DNA of 64,000 bases from Heligmosomoides polygyrus polygyrus (GCA_947396885.1 OX377202.1:10850001-10914000), one strand, 5' to 3'. Positions 32,601-43,448 are shown, counted from the first letter of the stretch. Notes: generated by a model not told the origin, from the letters alone. Program-made: numbers and translations.

Positions 32601-33319
32601 CCCCCATTTCCCCCCCCCCCCCTCTATTCTCCCCCCCCCCGAATTTTTCCCCTATTTTATATTTTTTGCGGCGGCGCTGATCGATAGGATTACTCATCGC
32701 TTAGCGCGTTATTATAGAGTATGATGATTTATTTATTTATTTATTGCACTCATAGGTGCGCTCTAATCAAACGAAACAAAACATATAACAGTAAATGAAA
32801 TATTATAATGCTTCTCGATCTTACACGTCGAATTAGCTGAAAATTTTGTTCAATTGAACGGAAAAAATCGTAGCAGATCAAGCTCATTGTTAACACGGAG
32901 AGGGGCGGAGTGTATGGAAGCAAGGTGAATGCGACAATTATTTCGGTGTCATTTATGATTAATGTATACGTATGTAACTGATATATAGTTGGCCTGAATG
33001 ATTGATATATAATTTTGTCACCGATGATCGGAAACAATTAAGAAATTTGAAATGAAATTATTAATCCATAAATTATGAAGGAATTTGGTTTAGCAGGGAA
33101 GTATTCAGTATCTCAAACCTTAGGCTAAGTGTTCGAGACAAGGAGAAGGCCGTGCTTTTTCCTGATTGCTGAACGATCGCCTTAACAATGCTTATCATCA
33201 TTTTAAGGATTTGTATTTTTTGGTCAAAGTGTCTCATTCCACCGCTAGGTTTATTAGATATTTCATTACCAGGTAGCTTCCAAATTTTTGTTCAACTCCA
33301 ACTTGGAGTTATAGAGGTT
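32601..33319. other. Poly-C tract and unassigned DNA
   Basis: Two C runs (32605-32640) are followed by a TTTA microsatellite near 32728-32743. The rest is AT-rich without frames of interest. Confidence 0.45.
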
Positions 33320-33852
33320 TAACGTTTCAAGCACGCCTCATGACTACCGACGCACGCAGGACGATGTTTCAAGCACGTTACATGAACCCCTACTCACGCA
33401 GGACGACGTTTCAAGCACGTTACATGAACCCAGACGCCGCAGGACGACGGTTCAAGCACGTTACATAAACCCCGACGCCACAGGACGACGTTTCAAGCAC
33501 GTTACATAAACCCCGACGCACGCAGGACGACGTTTCAAGCACGTCTCATGACTACCGACGCACGCAGGACGACGTTTCAAGCACGTTACATGAGCCCCGA
33601 CGCACGCAGGACGACGTTTCAAGCACGTCTCATGACTACCGACGCACGCAGGATGATGTTTCAAGCACGTTACATAAACCCCTACTCACGCAGGACGACG
33701 TTTCAAGCACGTTACATAAACCCGACGCACGCAGGACGACGTTCTAAGCTCGTCTTGTGAACCTCAAAGAGCTTTGAACAAAGTTTTAAGCACGTCTCAT
33801 GACTCCCATACACGCAGGACGACGTTTCAAGCACTTTACAAGAACCGATCCC
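33320..33852. repeat. 42-bp minisatellite, about 13 units
   Basis: Units of 41-42 bp read CGACGTTTCAAGCACG followed by one of two versions, TCTCATGACTACCGACGC or TTACATAAACCCCGACGC, then ACGCAGGA. The two versions are interspersed. There are no spacers, so it is not a CRISPR array. In the frame matching the 8071 array each unit reads SCVRR..., with DVLETS or NVLETS, and the version-1 units contain stops. Confidence 0.95.
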
Positions 33853-34265
33853 AATGACACGAAAATCAGCTTCCTTAATCGTCAAGGAAGTTTGGATGAA
33901 ATCTTTAAATTTTTTTGATTTGTTGTGCTTCTTTGAAACCATTTCTGATAAATGAGGATAATTGTGGACAAAGTTAGTTTTCCTAAGGCAACGTCTTGAA
34001 TACGAACGCCCTTTTTTATCCAGAGAGTTGGTTCGGACTTTTTAAAATTTTCCAAAAAATATGCTCTAACAAATTTCATTCCACTACGTAAAAAGCTTAT
34101 TATAAGTACATACATCAACGGATTCATTAGGGTGATGTTGTTCGTATTCTTCTGTCACGCAAACATATATTTTGCTCTTCTCGTTGTGAACAGCCCGTAT
34201 TGTCTTTTTGAAATGCTGATTGAGTTCCGTCTGCGTGGACATCCACGTACATTAGATCACCTGTA
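33853..34265. other. No feature recognised
   Basis: This is AT-rich spacer between the minisatellite and the RTE tail. Confidence 0.4.
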
Positions 34266-34868
34266 TCACCTGTCGTCCCGTTGATTATCGACTGGCTCGA
34301 GCGGGCGCCAGCAGCGCCTTCATTCGTCCCTGTTGCGTGCCAGAGTGCTCCAATGGATCCTCCTCGCTCGAGAGACACGAAGAGCGTCATATCGGTCATT
34401 CAGGGCTTTCACGAAGAAGTCCGACCAACGCGTTGGTGGGCGTCCTGGTGTTCTCTTGACATCCCGCGGAATCCAGTCGGTGATGGCTCTCGTCCAGCGG
34501 GTGTCCGCGAGGCGCATTACGTGACCGGCCCACCTAATTTTCGACGACTTGACCCATGCGACAGCGTCTCTGATCTTCGAACGTCGGCGAAGCTCGGAAC
34601 TCCGGAGGCCTTCTCTCACTTGCGTGAGTCGTGTCACTCCGAGCATCGTCCCCTCGATTCCACGCTGCGCGACGCTGATCGCGTGTTCATCCTGTTTTCG
34701 TATGGCCCAGGTCTCTGAGGCGTATGTTAGGGCAGGAAGAACAGTGGGGTCGAATAGGTGGGCACGGAGTCGGACGTTCTTCGTCTTCTTCACGACTTCT
34801 TGAAAGCTCCCCAAGCCGCTCGTTTCTTCCTGCTCAGCTCTGGCGCTAGGTCGTTGGCCATACTGACT
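34266..34868 (-). pseudogene. RTE-type LINE, C-terminal end of the polyprotein
   Basis: The minus-strand frame encodes the tail of an endonuclease/reverse-transcriptase protein: RLRAHLFDPTVLPALTYASE, TWAIRKQDEHAISVAQRGIE, the IRWAGHVMRLADTRW motif, GRPPTRWSDFFVKAL, and finally a WRPLEPVDNQRDDR ending. An in-frame TGA replaces the Trp codon after ARNRDE at about 34320. The catalytic YADD part is absent because the copy is 5' truncated at about 34868. The 3' end GACAGGTGATACAGGTGAT follows. The IRWAGH/GRPP signature is shared by RTE and related LINE C-termini. Confidence 0.9.
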
Positions 34869-34978
34869 TATAAATAAATGAAATAAATAAATGAATAAAT
34901 AAATGAGTACAGTGGTAGAAAACAGCCAATCCCATCGTTGAATGTAAAAAAATGAAGGTGAGAGCATTCAGCATGCAC

Positions 34979-35150
34979 CAGGAGCCGGATTCATCAACGA
35001 CTTACAGCAATTTAACAGAGAAAATACAGCCGAAATCCATGAAGCGCGGCTTATCAAGTGGTATGGTGAAACATTTCGTCGCGCTATCAGGAATATCGGC
35101 TGTATTTTCTCTGTTAATTTGCTGTAAGTCGTTGATGAATTCGACCTCAG
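34979..35150. repeat. MITE, CCGGATTCATGAACG family, copy 2
   Basis: Arms of about 53 bp: AGCCGGATTCATCAACGACT with AATTTAACAGAGAAAATAC at the left, mirrored by GTATTTTCTCTGTTAATTTG and GTCGTTGATGAATTCG at the right. The total is 172 bp. It sits just beyond the truncated end of the RTE. Confidence 0.88.
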
Positions 35151-35714
35151 AACCGCAAAAGCTTTCTGTTCCACCTAATAACAGTGGATTCTTCGCCATT
35201 AACCGCTACGAAGGGCAGTGTGTGAGTTGGAGCGTGGGAGCTACAGCTTTCAACAAAACAGCTCCACAAAAATCCTTGAAAAACAAGGCGATTCAAAAAT
35301 AGCAGCGGCTTCTAAGGAATTGCCACATGTGGCGCTGAAAGGGCTCTAAGCGTTGCTTTGCCGTCGCGGCTGATCCATCTGGAAGGGATCATCCCTGGAG
35401 AGACACGTGGGGCCCACTCAGACCGAACGTGCTCAATTAGGCGTGGTGTTGCTGCTGTTTTGCGGATCTATTTTTTATCCAAGAAAATGGCGCTGTGCCG
35501 TTTGACCACCGGGATGAGCAGATGCGTTGTTTTCCTTCTTGAGCGCCTTTCATGCCTACGTCATTCAGTCCGCCCAACTGTTAATTATTTTCCTTTGTTA
35601 GCTAGTTTTGCTGGCTGCTTGCTCTGTCCTCACGTGATGAAAATCCAGACCTAAGCTTAAAGATCTGTTTGGATTCAGTATAGTCAATATAGCATGATAC
35701 ATTTGGATTAAAAA
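35151..35714. other. No feature recognised
   Basis: A 98-codon plus frame (35358-35654) is open but has no domain and no clear signals. Confidence 0.35.
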
Positions 35715-35998
35715 AAGGTAAAGGACGGCGTTATTCAATCCCTTTGGGATGCGCCACGCATTCTACTTCTACGGGATGTCGTGGAGGCGATTTGAATGCG
35801 TATTCGGCCATACAATGACTTGCGGTGGCCAGCCGATGAACAAGTCAGCGCTTTATCCTTCCCAGACAACTCTGGTACCAATTCACCGACCCCGGGGGAT
35901 GGAAGGCTTGGATGGCCTGGGCGGGAAATCCGAACCAGGAACCTGGTATATGGTGCACGCGACAGCCGGCGCCTCCTCCGATTGCGCTACACGCGCCC
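35715..35998 (-). repeat. SINE copy, full length
   Basis: Complete from the GGTAAAGGAC tail to the ACACGCGCCC head. It has lost one A in CCGGAGGGATGG (reads CCGGGGGATGG). Well preserved. Confidence 0.95.
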
Positions 35999-36505
35999 AC
36001 ATTTGGATTAGCGGTCTTCAACTAGCCTGCACCATGTCGCGTATTTTAGCCAACATTTCTGCCGAAGAAAACCCTTAAAGAGCAATTAAGAGCAACATTT
36101 TACCACAGCATTCGGTCCTGCTTTGAAACTTTCAAGAACCCTCATTCTTAAATATGAATTGCATACCGTTAGTGTGCCCTTGTTTTAACCGTCGACCAAG
36201 GTTGTTATCCACTTTTATTCGGCCTATATTCTCAATAAATAAAAACTCAAGCGGTCGCGCAGCGTGGATTTCCACTTCCATGTTAAATCATCAGCCCCGC
36301 AAGTTCACCTATAATTGACGTCTAGTAGTTTCAAAGTGATCTTCAACACATCCAGCGCCATCGTTCTACTACTAAGCGCCGAATTTTGGTGTGAAAACAA
36401 AGTCTAGAAATACATGAAGGTTATCATAAGTCAATACCTTGCATAGATGAGCCCTGCTTTGAACTTCTAGGCGATGACGCAGTTAGAAATTAATAATTGA
36501 CCTTT
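35999..36505. other. No feature recognised
   Basis: This is spacer between two SINEs of the same orientation. Confidence 0.4.
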
Positions 36506-36800
36506 AAGGATAAAGGATAAAGGACGGCGTTACTCAGTCCGTTTTGGGATGCGCCACGCATTCTACTCCTACGTGACGTCGTGGAGGTGATTTGAATGCG
36601 TATTTGGCCATACAATGGCTTGCGATGGCCAGCCGCTGAACAAGTCAGCGCTCTATCCTTCCCAGACAAGTCTGGTACCAATTCACCGACCCCGGGGGGA
36701 TGGAAGGCTTGGTTGGCCTGGGCGGGAAATCCGAACCAGGAACCTGGTATCTGGTGCATGCGACAGCCGGCGCCTCCTCCGACTGCGCTACACGCGCCCC
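36506..36800 (-). repeat. SINE copy, full length
   Basis: The tail shows the duplicated GGATAAAGGATAAAGG. The head is followed by an extra CGCGCCC, as if the end were slightly extended. High preservation suggests recent activity. Confidence 0.95.
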
Positions 36801-36956
36801 GCGCCCATAATTGACCTGTACTAAAAATAATTTTTTTATTTTATTTATTTATCCTTATAATCAGAAACAATAAATGGCTGCAGCACATATTATCTGCTGT
36901 CCTGGATCCATGCTAGCGGAAATGGTGTTAGTCACCGAATATATACCATTTTCGGA

Positions 36957-37420
36957 TCAAATTGGGCACTCTTCTAAGCTAGTTTTAAAACATGAAATCA
37001 AAGCGAACTCTTCCAAATGAAAATCACCTTCAGGCTGGTTGAACTGAACACTCAATACAATAATTAGAATAATTTTTGTTTAAGGAAAAATTGGTCATTA
37101 AAAGATCAGATCGCGCCACGCATTCAAAAATTTCGCCGCAACTTTTATTTAATTGATAGTTTAGATGCCACTTACATAAACCAGTGAGGATATATGTGCT
37201 TTTAACAGCTGCTTTTGTATTGTTAACAGATGTCAACCTCCATGCAAAAAGAAATTCTGCTGTCAATCGGATAAAAATCGCGACGTCTTGGACGAGGGCC
37301 TGGCGTAATCTTTATTGGCACTGAAATTTTTTCGCTTTCCTGTCGCTTAAACAAGCTTTAAACTATTTTTTCTAAAATCAAAATTTTTTTTAGAATTTTA
37401 AAAAAAAGTGAATTCAAAAA
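36957..37420. repeat. GTGTCC element (b), truncated
   Basis: It begins ATTGGGCACTCTTCTAAGC and AAATCAAAGCGAACTCTTCC, matching the left arm of 11767. The core (GATCGCGCCACGCATTC, TGCTGTCAATCGGATAAAAA, GACGTCTTGGACGAGGG) matches the cores at 37690, 56710 and 62270. The right arm is lost where copy (c) begins. Confidence 0.65.
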
Positions 37421-37436
37421 TAGGTAGATGAATTGA

Positions 37437-38625
37437 AACTCACTTTTCACGTCAAATTGGACACTTTTTCTTACCTGTTTCTGTGAACTTTGAAATCAAA
37501 CTGAACGTCTTCCAAACTAAAACAACTTCTCGCAGGATAAGCAAAGACTTTCAAGATGGTTAGAATAATTTTCTGTTCAAGGAAAACTTAACATAACTTT
37601 TTTTGAAGTTATTTTATTTTAGCTGCCAAATGTGTGAAATAATTTCATATTTTTTGAGAAAAATAACAAGTTTAATTTTGTGTTAAGGCGCAGCAAGCCA
37701 GTAGTCATGTCGCGCATTAAAAAAACTGGATCGCGCCATGCACTCAAAAAGCTCAACGCAACGCGTATTTGGTTGGTAGTGTAAATACTGCTCGCATGCA
37801 GTAAGAAAGTTAGGACACACTACGGAATGGTGTGTTTTTTAAATTGTTTATGTGACGTTTAGGACAGGGCATGGCGCAATCTCTGGTCTGGCAATATAAA
37901 ATGGCCGCTTTCCTGCTCTTCAAAACAAACTTTAAATCATTGTTTTCCTCACCTGTCTGTATCACCTGTCCTCCCGTTGATCATCGACTTGCTCGAGCGG
38001 GCGCCGGCAGCGTCTCCATTCGTCCCTGTCACGTGCCAGAGTGCTCCAATGGATCCTCCTCGCTCGAGGGACACGAAGAGCGTCATAGCGGTCGTTCGGG
38101 CCTTTAACGAAGAAGTCCGCTTACGCGTTGGTGGGCGTCCCGGTGTTCTCTTGACTTCCCGCGGAATCCAGTCGGTGATGGCTCTCGTCCAGCGGGTGTC
38201 TGCGGAGCGCATTACGTGGCCGGCCCACCTAATTTTCGACAACTTGGCCCACGCGACAGCGTCTCTGATCTTCGAACGTCGGCGAAGCTCGGAACTCGTG
38301 AAATGTTTTCCTCAAAAAATAAAATTTTTATTGAATTACAAATTGTGTGTTCTCTTATTGGGAAGTGAATTAAGACTTCAAAAAAGCTACACTAAAATTT
38401 TCCTTAAACAAAAAATTATTCTAACATTTTGGGGAGTTTTTAGTTTGATACAGTAAAAGTTTATTTCGATTTGGAAGAGTTCGCTTTGATTTCAAAAGTC
38501 TTAGGTTAGCTTAGAAAAGTGTCCAATTTGACGTGAAAAGCGTCCAATTTGTCGAGAATAGTGTTCAATTTGGCTTGAAGGATGTAAAATTTGACTTGAA
38601 AAGTATCTAATTCGACATATAAATG
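37437..38625. repeat. GTGTCC element (c), interrupted by an RTE tail
   Basis: The left arm TTTTCACGTCAAATTGGACA is mirrored by right-arm sequence ending GTGTCCAATTTGACGTGAAA at about 38520. The core resembles copies (b), (d) and (e). The RTE fragment 37949-38298 sits inside. Total length without the insert is about 840 bp. Confidence 0.7.
37949..38298 (-). mobile_element. RTE-type LINE, 3' tail, inserted in element (c)
   Basis: The minus strand encodes SKIRWAGHVMRSADTRW, GRPPTR and the family's end, then GACAGGTGATACAGACAGGT. It is nearly identical over its length to 34266-34620. It is 5' truncated at about 38298, where the GTGTCC element resumes. Confidence 0.88.
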
Positions 38626-38703
38626 GTACATATTAGGTTGTTGCTTATGGAATGACCGAGTTTGCTGGCTCAATTTACGGTCGATTGTTCGTGGCTACTA
38701 ATA

Positions 38704-39617
38704 TTAGGGGGGGGGGGGGGGCCAAAAGTAATGAGACACCCCATGCCGTGTCCATTTATCTCGTGGCTGGAGTCTGGATTCGTACTTGTTGTATTTGTAT
38801 GTTTGTATGCTACTTACTGAAGCCCATCTGAGGAGTTACCACTTCCGCTCTTTCCAGAAGCATGCCAAAAACCCCAGTCTGTCTCATGCCGAAACGCCGG
38901 TCTGACGAGTCGACCTGTGTCGCGCAAATCTCCCCCAATTCCCAACCCCGAGCAGCCTGGGCTCAATATTCACGCAAGATGAGAAGTACGTCTTCTACCT
39001 TAACCCTGCCAAGCAGCGAGTCTGGGTGAGGCCTGGTGAATTGTTACCGACCTTCATTCGGCGAGATGTTGACGGCGAGAAGCATCTTCGGAGCTTTTGG
39101 GTCTGCGCCCATGGATCGGTTTACCGGAGGCTGCCTCCCAAGAGCACCGCGATGAACTCCAAGGCCACGTTGAACGAAATAGAGGAGATGGGCCGGCGCC
39201 TCGCTCTTATTCATTCGCAGCGCTTCGAGAAGCTTCTCCTCTTCGGCAACGCCGCACCCCATCGGGAACAAGTAACCACGGATAAGCTTGGCCAGCTGGG
39301 CTACGTTCACATGCCTCACCCACCGTATTCGCTGGACATCTCTCCATGCAACTACCACTACTACTTGAGCCTACAGGACTTCCTAGTCGGAAGGGACACA
39401 AGAACCCAAGCAGTCCTTGACAACCATATCGAGCAGTTGATCAACACCAGGCTCAAGCAGTACTGTAAGGATGGGATCAGGAAGTTGACTGAGCGATGGC
39501 AGCAAGGTCATTGCCCTTAATGGCAAATACATTCCTCAGCATCGTTGAGTTGTAATTGAGTTATAAGGAGATAAAGATTTTTTCATTTTGTCTCATTTCT
39601 TTTGCCCCCCCCCCTAA
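38704..39617 (+). mobile_element. Mariner deletion derivative with G-rich ends
   Basis: The left end TTAGGGGG... continues into GCCAAAAGTAATGAGACA. The right end is its inverse (TGTCTCATTTCTTTTGCCCC). Both sides are flanked by TA (38702-38703 and 39618-39619). At 914 bp it lacks part of the N-terminal region. The poly-G/poly-C at the tips is unusual for mariner ends and long enough to be prone to slippage. A second copy is at 62344. Confidence 0.88.
39026..39520 (+). pseudogene. Mariner transposase C-terminal part, catalytic residues mutated
   Basis: The open frame covers about half of a DD34D transposase. The first catalytic Asp lies just upstream in a separate frame segment (TQDEKYVFYLN at about 38965). 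In the second position GNAAPHREQ replaces the expected DNAAPH, so Asp became Gly. In the third, SPCNYHY replaces SPCDYH, so Asp became Asn. The end ...RWQQGHCP is conserved with the copy at 62428. It cannot be active. Confidence 0.85.
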
Positions 39618-39628
39618 TATTCCTGTAG

Positions 39629-39918
39629 GGGCGCATGGAGCGCAGTCGGAGGAGGCGCGACTGTCGCGTGCACCCGATACCAGGTTCCTGGTTCGGATTT
39701 CCCGCCCAGGCCAACCAAGCCTTCCATCCCTCCGGGGTCGGTGAATTGGTACCAGACTTGTCTGGGAAGGATAGCGCGCTAACTTGTTCATTGGCTGGCC
39801 ACCGCAAGTCATTGTATGGCCAAATACGCATTCAACTCGCCTCCGCGACATCCCGTAAAAGTAGAATGTGTGGCGCATCCCAAAGGGATCGACTAACGCC
39901 GTCCTTTATCCTTCTATC
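39629..39918 (+). repeat. SINE copy, full length
   Basis: It begins 10 bp after the mariner's right flank. The head (GGCGCATGGAGCGCAGTCGG) and tail (TTTATCCTTCTATCC) are present. Well preserved. Confidence 0.95.
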
Positions 39919-39954
39919 CCTACTAATATTTCCTTTTCAAGCGCTGCATAAGTT

Positions 39955-40060
39955 TCACAGAATCTCCTCTTTCTTAGTGTTTTAAGCGTTTGTGACATAA
40001 TTGCTTCTTGCCGAGTTTTTGACGTCGTTCTTGCAGTACGATTCAGCGTGATATTCTGGT
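39955..40060 (+). mobile_element. Fragment homologous to the mariner remnant at 44940-45045
   Basis: CTTCTTGCCGAGTTTTTGAC, followed by GTCGTTCTTGCAGTACG, is the inverse of sequence at about 44950-45020. In that copy it precedes a transposase N-terminus, so this piece is a 5' end without the coding part. Confidence 0.55.
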
Positions 40061-40538
40061 GTTTTTTTATATATTATCTCCTTGCTTTCCATGAAATTTT
40101 TGGCTTTTCTCTTGTTCTGCTCATCTGGACATCTTCATGTCGTCGGTGAGCAATTATGCGATCGAGGTGATTTCAAGCGACGCTGGCTATCATCGTCGGA
40201 TTTGGCGATTTTTCGGGCGTCAGTTTATCGTCGACATCAACGGCCACCGCCGTTGGTGGTCTCCGATCATCACCTTATCCTTTCACTCAGCGGCTACAGT
40301 CGCTCTCCACTCCCTGGCCTGGTGAAGATCTTCTCTTCATCCCGTTTCTCTGCAACATATCTTGATACGTGTTAATCGTCGCCGCTGACCGCCTCGTTGA
40401 AGTGGAGGTGGAGATTTGCACTTTTACGGTCGTGTCTCTTCACTTTCTCTCAGCCGTTTTCTTCGTTGCTTCTCGGGAATACCCTCCTCACAGAGCCCTA
40501 ATCGGACCAATTCCAGCGTATGTACCGGTGATCAGGCC
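40061..40538 (+). other. Possible upstream exons, undecided
   Basis: A frame from 40091 starts MKFLAFLLFCSSGHLHVVGE, which looks like a signal peptide, but it runs into unlikely sequence and stops at 40375. A donor-like GTCGGTGAG occurs at about 40140. An acceptor-like AATTCCAG precedes 40518. These could be earlier exons of the gene that follows. Confidence 0.25.
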
Positions 40539-40856
40539 ATGCCGACAGGAATCGCGAGATACTGGGACTCGCTGGAGAGCGCCGAGTTCCTCGAGCCGTG
40601 TCAACCGGTACTTGCAAAGGCGGAATTTGACTATTGCCTTAGTCTCTAAAGAGTCTCCGATTTAGCACAGTGGCTTCCCGGTGCGTCTGGATGACTGTCA
40701 GAAGCAGTGGCTGTCGGAGCTCAGCTTCTCGACGGAGCATGAGTGCCAGTCGATCCTATACGCCAAGTCGTTGCTCGACGAAGGAGACAGCACGACTGCG
40801 GTGGTGCAGGAGCTACAGCAGCTGCCGGAGCCGCAGAAGATCTCCGTCGGCATGAA
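40539..40856 (+). CDS. Candidate two-exon piece of a host gene
   Basis: From ATG 40539 the frame reads MPTGIARYWDSLESAEFLEP to 40607. A 58-nt intron (GTACTTGC...GATTTAG) is followed by an exon 40666-40856 that reads HSGFPVRLDDCQKQWLSEL, then HECQSILYAKSLLDEGDSTT, AVVQELQQLPEPQKISVGM, and ends exactly at AA|GTAAGT. The second exon has strong third-position G/C bias (CTG, GAG, CAG, TCG), unlike the surrounding repeats, which supports real coding. The peptide is acidic and looks helical (QxLxxLP). No family is recognised. The frame is open upstream of the ATG to an AATTCCAG acceptor, so the ATG need not be the start. The gene continues 3'; a SINE lies 40 bp into the next intron. Confidence 0.6.
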
Positions 40857-40895
40857 GTAAGTCTTTAACTGTAGAACTGAACAACTTCAAATAAT

Positions 40896-41157
40896 AAAGG
40901 GATTGGGTAGCGCCGGACTCCACTCCTACAGAATGTCGTGGAGGCGATCTCAATGCGCATTTGGCCATACAGTGAATTGCGGTGACCAGCCGATGAATAA
41001 CTCAGCGCTTTGTCTTCCCCAGACAAATCTTGCACCAATTAACCGACTCCGGAGGGATGGAGGGCTTGGTTGGCCTGGGCGGGAAATCCGAACCAGGAAC
41101 CTGGTATCGGGTGCACGCGACAGTCGACGCCTCCTCCGACTGCGCTACACGCGCCCT
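40896..41157 (-). repeat. SINE copy, lightly truncated at the tail
   Basis: The copy starts AAAGGGATTGGGTAGCGCCG, so part of the distal GATGCGCCACGC segment is missing, and the head is complete. It lies inside the presumed intron after 40856. Confidence 0.93.
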
Positions 41158-41452
41158 TCCTGTATTACGTGTATTACGGCGTACTTATTTCTGAGAAAAA
41201 GGAAAGCTACGATCGGCTAATCTCTGTACTACATGTAAGTTCAAAGCTTTTCGCAGTTGTAATAAAACTTGACATACTATAGTATAAAGCACATCATGTG
41301 ACGCAAAATTTTTCGAAGCTGGTTTCCAAAAGTTAAATGAATAAAATTGTAACCTTAAGTTTTTTAGTTTTACTCTGATGTTTCATGCAGCCGTAAGAAG
41401 AAAAATGAGTGAATGGAACCAGAGGTTAAGACATTATGACATCAATAAAGTG

Positions 41453-42724
41453 TTAGGTTGGTGCATAAGTTCTCGGAATTTGATCCCTCCTGAATTGAAA
41501 GCGCATTTTCCCGCCAAATTTCTCACATGTATCAGCGCTAAATGACCGATCGATAGAGAAAGGAAAGGACTACAAAACTGTTCCTAACATTTACTTCTGC
41601 GTTGTTAACGTCAGCTATTATGGCTAAACAATTCATCCCAACTGAGACGCATATTCGGCACGTCATGTTATTCCTGCATCCATCTGGCCTCAATGCCAAC
41701 GAATCGTATCGTCGCCTGAAGGATGTTTACAACGAGAGCGCTCCTGCTCGAAGTACTGTGTACCAGTGGTTCTCGAAGTTTGCAGTTGGTGATTTCTCCG
41801 TTGAAGGTAATGAACGAGAAGGGCGCCCGATGACACGGGATTTGGATGGCTTCCGAAGTAGAGTGGAAGCGGACCCACATCTAACCACTCGCGAACTATC
41901 AAGCACTCTTGGTGTTAGTCACTCAACAGTCGTTCGAGGATTGAAGTCGATTGGCAAGGTGCAAAAATTGGGTCGCTGGGTACCTCACGACTTGACACAA
42001 CATGACGTGGATCGCAGAGCCGATGTCGCTCTGTCTCTCCTTACCCTCAGACGTACCCACGGATGGCTGGACAACCTCGTCACCGGGAATGAGAAGTGGA
42101 TACTCTACTCTAATTATCACCGGCGTGCACAGTGGGTTGACGCAACTGGAGAGGCAGAGGACGTTCCGAAACCCGACCTTCACGTGAAAAAGGTGATGCT
42201 ATGCATTTGGTGGAGCGTTCTTGACGTAGATTACTGGGAGCTGCTGGACGAAGGGATAACAGTGACGACAGAGGTTTAAGTCAACCAACTGAGGAAGTTG
42301 GGAGCCCACCTTCAAACCACACGAGGAGAGCAAGCGAAGGTGTATTTTCAACACGACAACGCCAGACCGCATATTGCTAGAGCGACGACGGCTGAGTTGG
42401 CGGACTAGGGATGGACAGCTCTTCCACATCCACCTTACTCACCAGATCTCGCTTCTTCTGATTATCATTTGTTTTCAAGCCTTCAACGCTATTTGGACGG
42501 CCAGCAATTCAGGAACCGAGAGGATGTCAAGGAAGCACTGCTCACATTTTTCGAATCACAACCGGCCACGTTTTGGAGAAAAGGCATCCATGGCTTACCG
42601 GCACGTTGGCGAAAGACAATTGATGTAAAGGGTGGTTACTTCAAATGATTTGATATTGTTGTTCGTATGTTGCGATAATAAATATTTCATGCCCCAAATG
42701 TCCGAGAATTGTGCACCAACCTAA
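41453..42724 (+). mobile_element. Mariner element, full length, one open frame with two stops
   Basis: The terminal repeats TTAGGTTGGTGCATAAGTTC (left) and GAATTGTGCACCAACCTAA (right) are intact. The right flank is TA, the left TG. The length of 1272 bp is canonical. The coding region is continuous in one frame. This is the best preserved mariner in the window and looks relatively young. Confidence 0.95.
41620..42648 (+). pseudogene. Mariner DD34D transposase, first catalytic Asp changed
   Basis: The frame from ATG 41620 (MAKQFIPTETHIRHVMLF) has the two helix-turn-helix parts (STVYQWFSKFAVGDFSVEG; ELSSTLGVSHSTVVRGL), the linker WVPHDLTQHD, then TGNEKW where TGDEKW is expected: the first catalytic Asp is Asn. 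QHDNARPH holds the second Asp and LASSDYH the third; I count 34 residues between them (DD34D). Two in-frame stops, TAA at 42277 and TAG at about 42406, interrupt an otherwise complete 342-codon frame ending with TGA at 42646. The upstream ATG at 41602 is possible, but the motif start fits 41620. Three independent defects make it inactive. Confidence 0.92.
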
Positions 42725-42917
42725 TATATAGGGCAAATGTTAGAACGTCTTGCAACAGGAACATACTCGTTTCAAAATACCTATTTGTAAACTTGTTTAT
42801 CTGTTTAAATATATTTTTGTGCGCTTCACTTAGTATGTAATAACCATGCCTGGTTTGGAGAACCTCCAACAATTAGTAGTTTTTGAAGGTCAAACTTCTG
42901 ACTCGTAGGTCTTCATC

Positions 42918-43151
42918 GAGCGCGTGGAAGCGCAGTCAGAGGAGGTGTCGGCTGCTGTGTCCGCTCCGATTCCAGGTTCCTGCCTTGCGTCGGTGAAGTT
43001 GGTGGCCAACTTCTCTCAGTAGGACAAAACCCTGATTTGTTATCGTTGGTTGGACACCGCAGGTCATTGTATAAAATGCCCCGTAGAAGTACAAGACACG
43101 GCGTATTCCGCAAGCGGACTGACTAACGCCGACCTTTATATGTTTTTATCC
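42918..43151 (+). repeat. SINE copy, shortened and diverged
   Basis: The head AAGCGCAGTCAGAGGAGG is present, but about 40 bp around the B box are deleted (CCAGGTTCCTGCCTTGCGTCGG). The distal end GGCGTATTCCGCAAGCGG is diverged. An old copy. Confidence 0.82.
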
Positions 43152-43448
43152 GCTAAATCTCAGCTGGCCGCATCGCAGAAGCCTATGGCTGCTTGACACT
43201 GATTTGATTTGGCCTGTGTAAACACCTCGTCACCTGAGCCACCTTGTGGTCAGCTGTTTACCTGCGGACGAGCCTGGGGAGGAAGAACTCGTACGATGGG
43301 GACTGAAGCGCCCTTCGTCAACGGGGTGGCCCATAATTATTTCGTTAAAAACCTAGTCGAATAACGGCTAGAATGAGTTAGGCACCGTTAAGTCATACAT
43401 ATTAGGTTCGACAGAAATTTTTATAATTTTATAATATATGATATAATA
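43152..43448. other. Spacer between two SINEs
   Basis: No frame or repeat partner is recognised. Confidence 0.4.

Noticed and set aside
33461..33760. Cysteine-containing repeat protein (frames of the type CLKRRPACVG) on the minus strand.
   Set aside because: The frame follows from the 42-bp period; it has no start or splice context and unit-length changes break it.
33320..33852. CRISPR-like array of regularly spaced repeats.
   Set aside because: The 42-bp units are contiguous with no unique spacers, and the DNA is eukaryotic; this is a minisatellite.
34281..34718. 145-codon plus-strand frame.
   Set aside because: It is antisense to the RTE reverse-transcriptase C-terminal region, whose motifs are clear on the minus strand.
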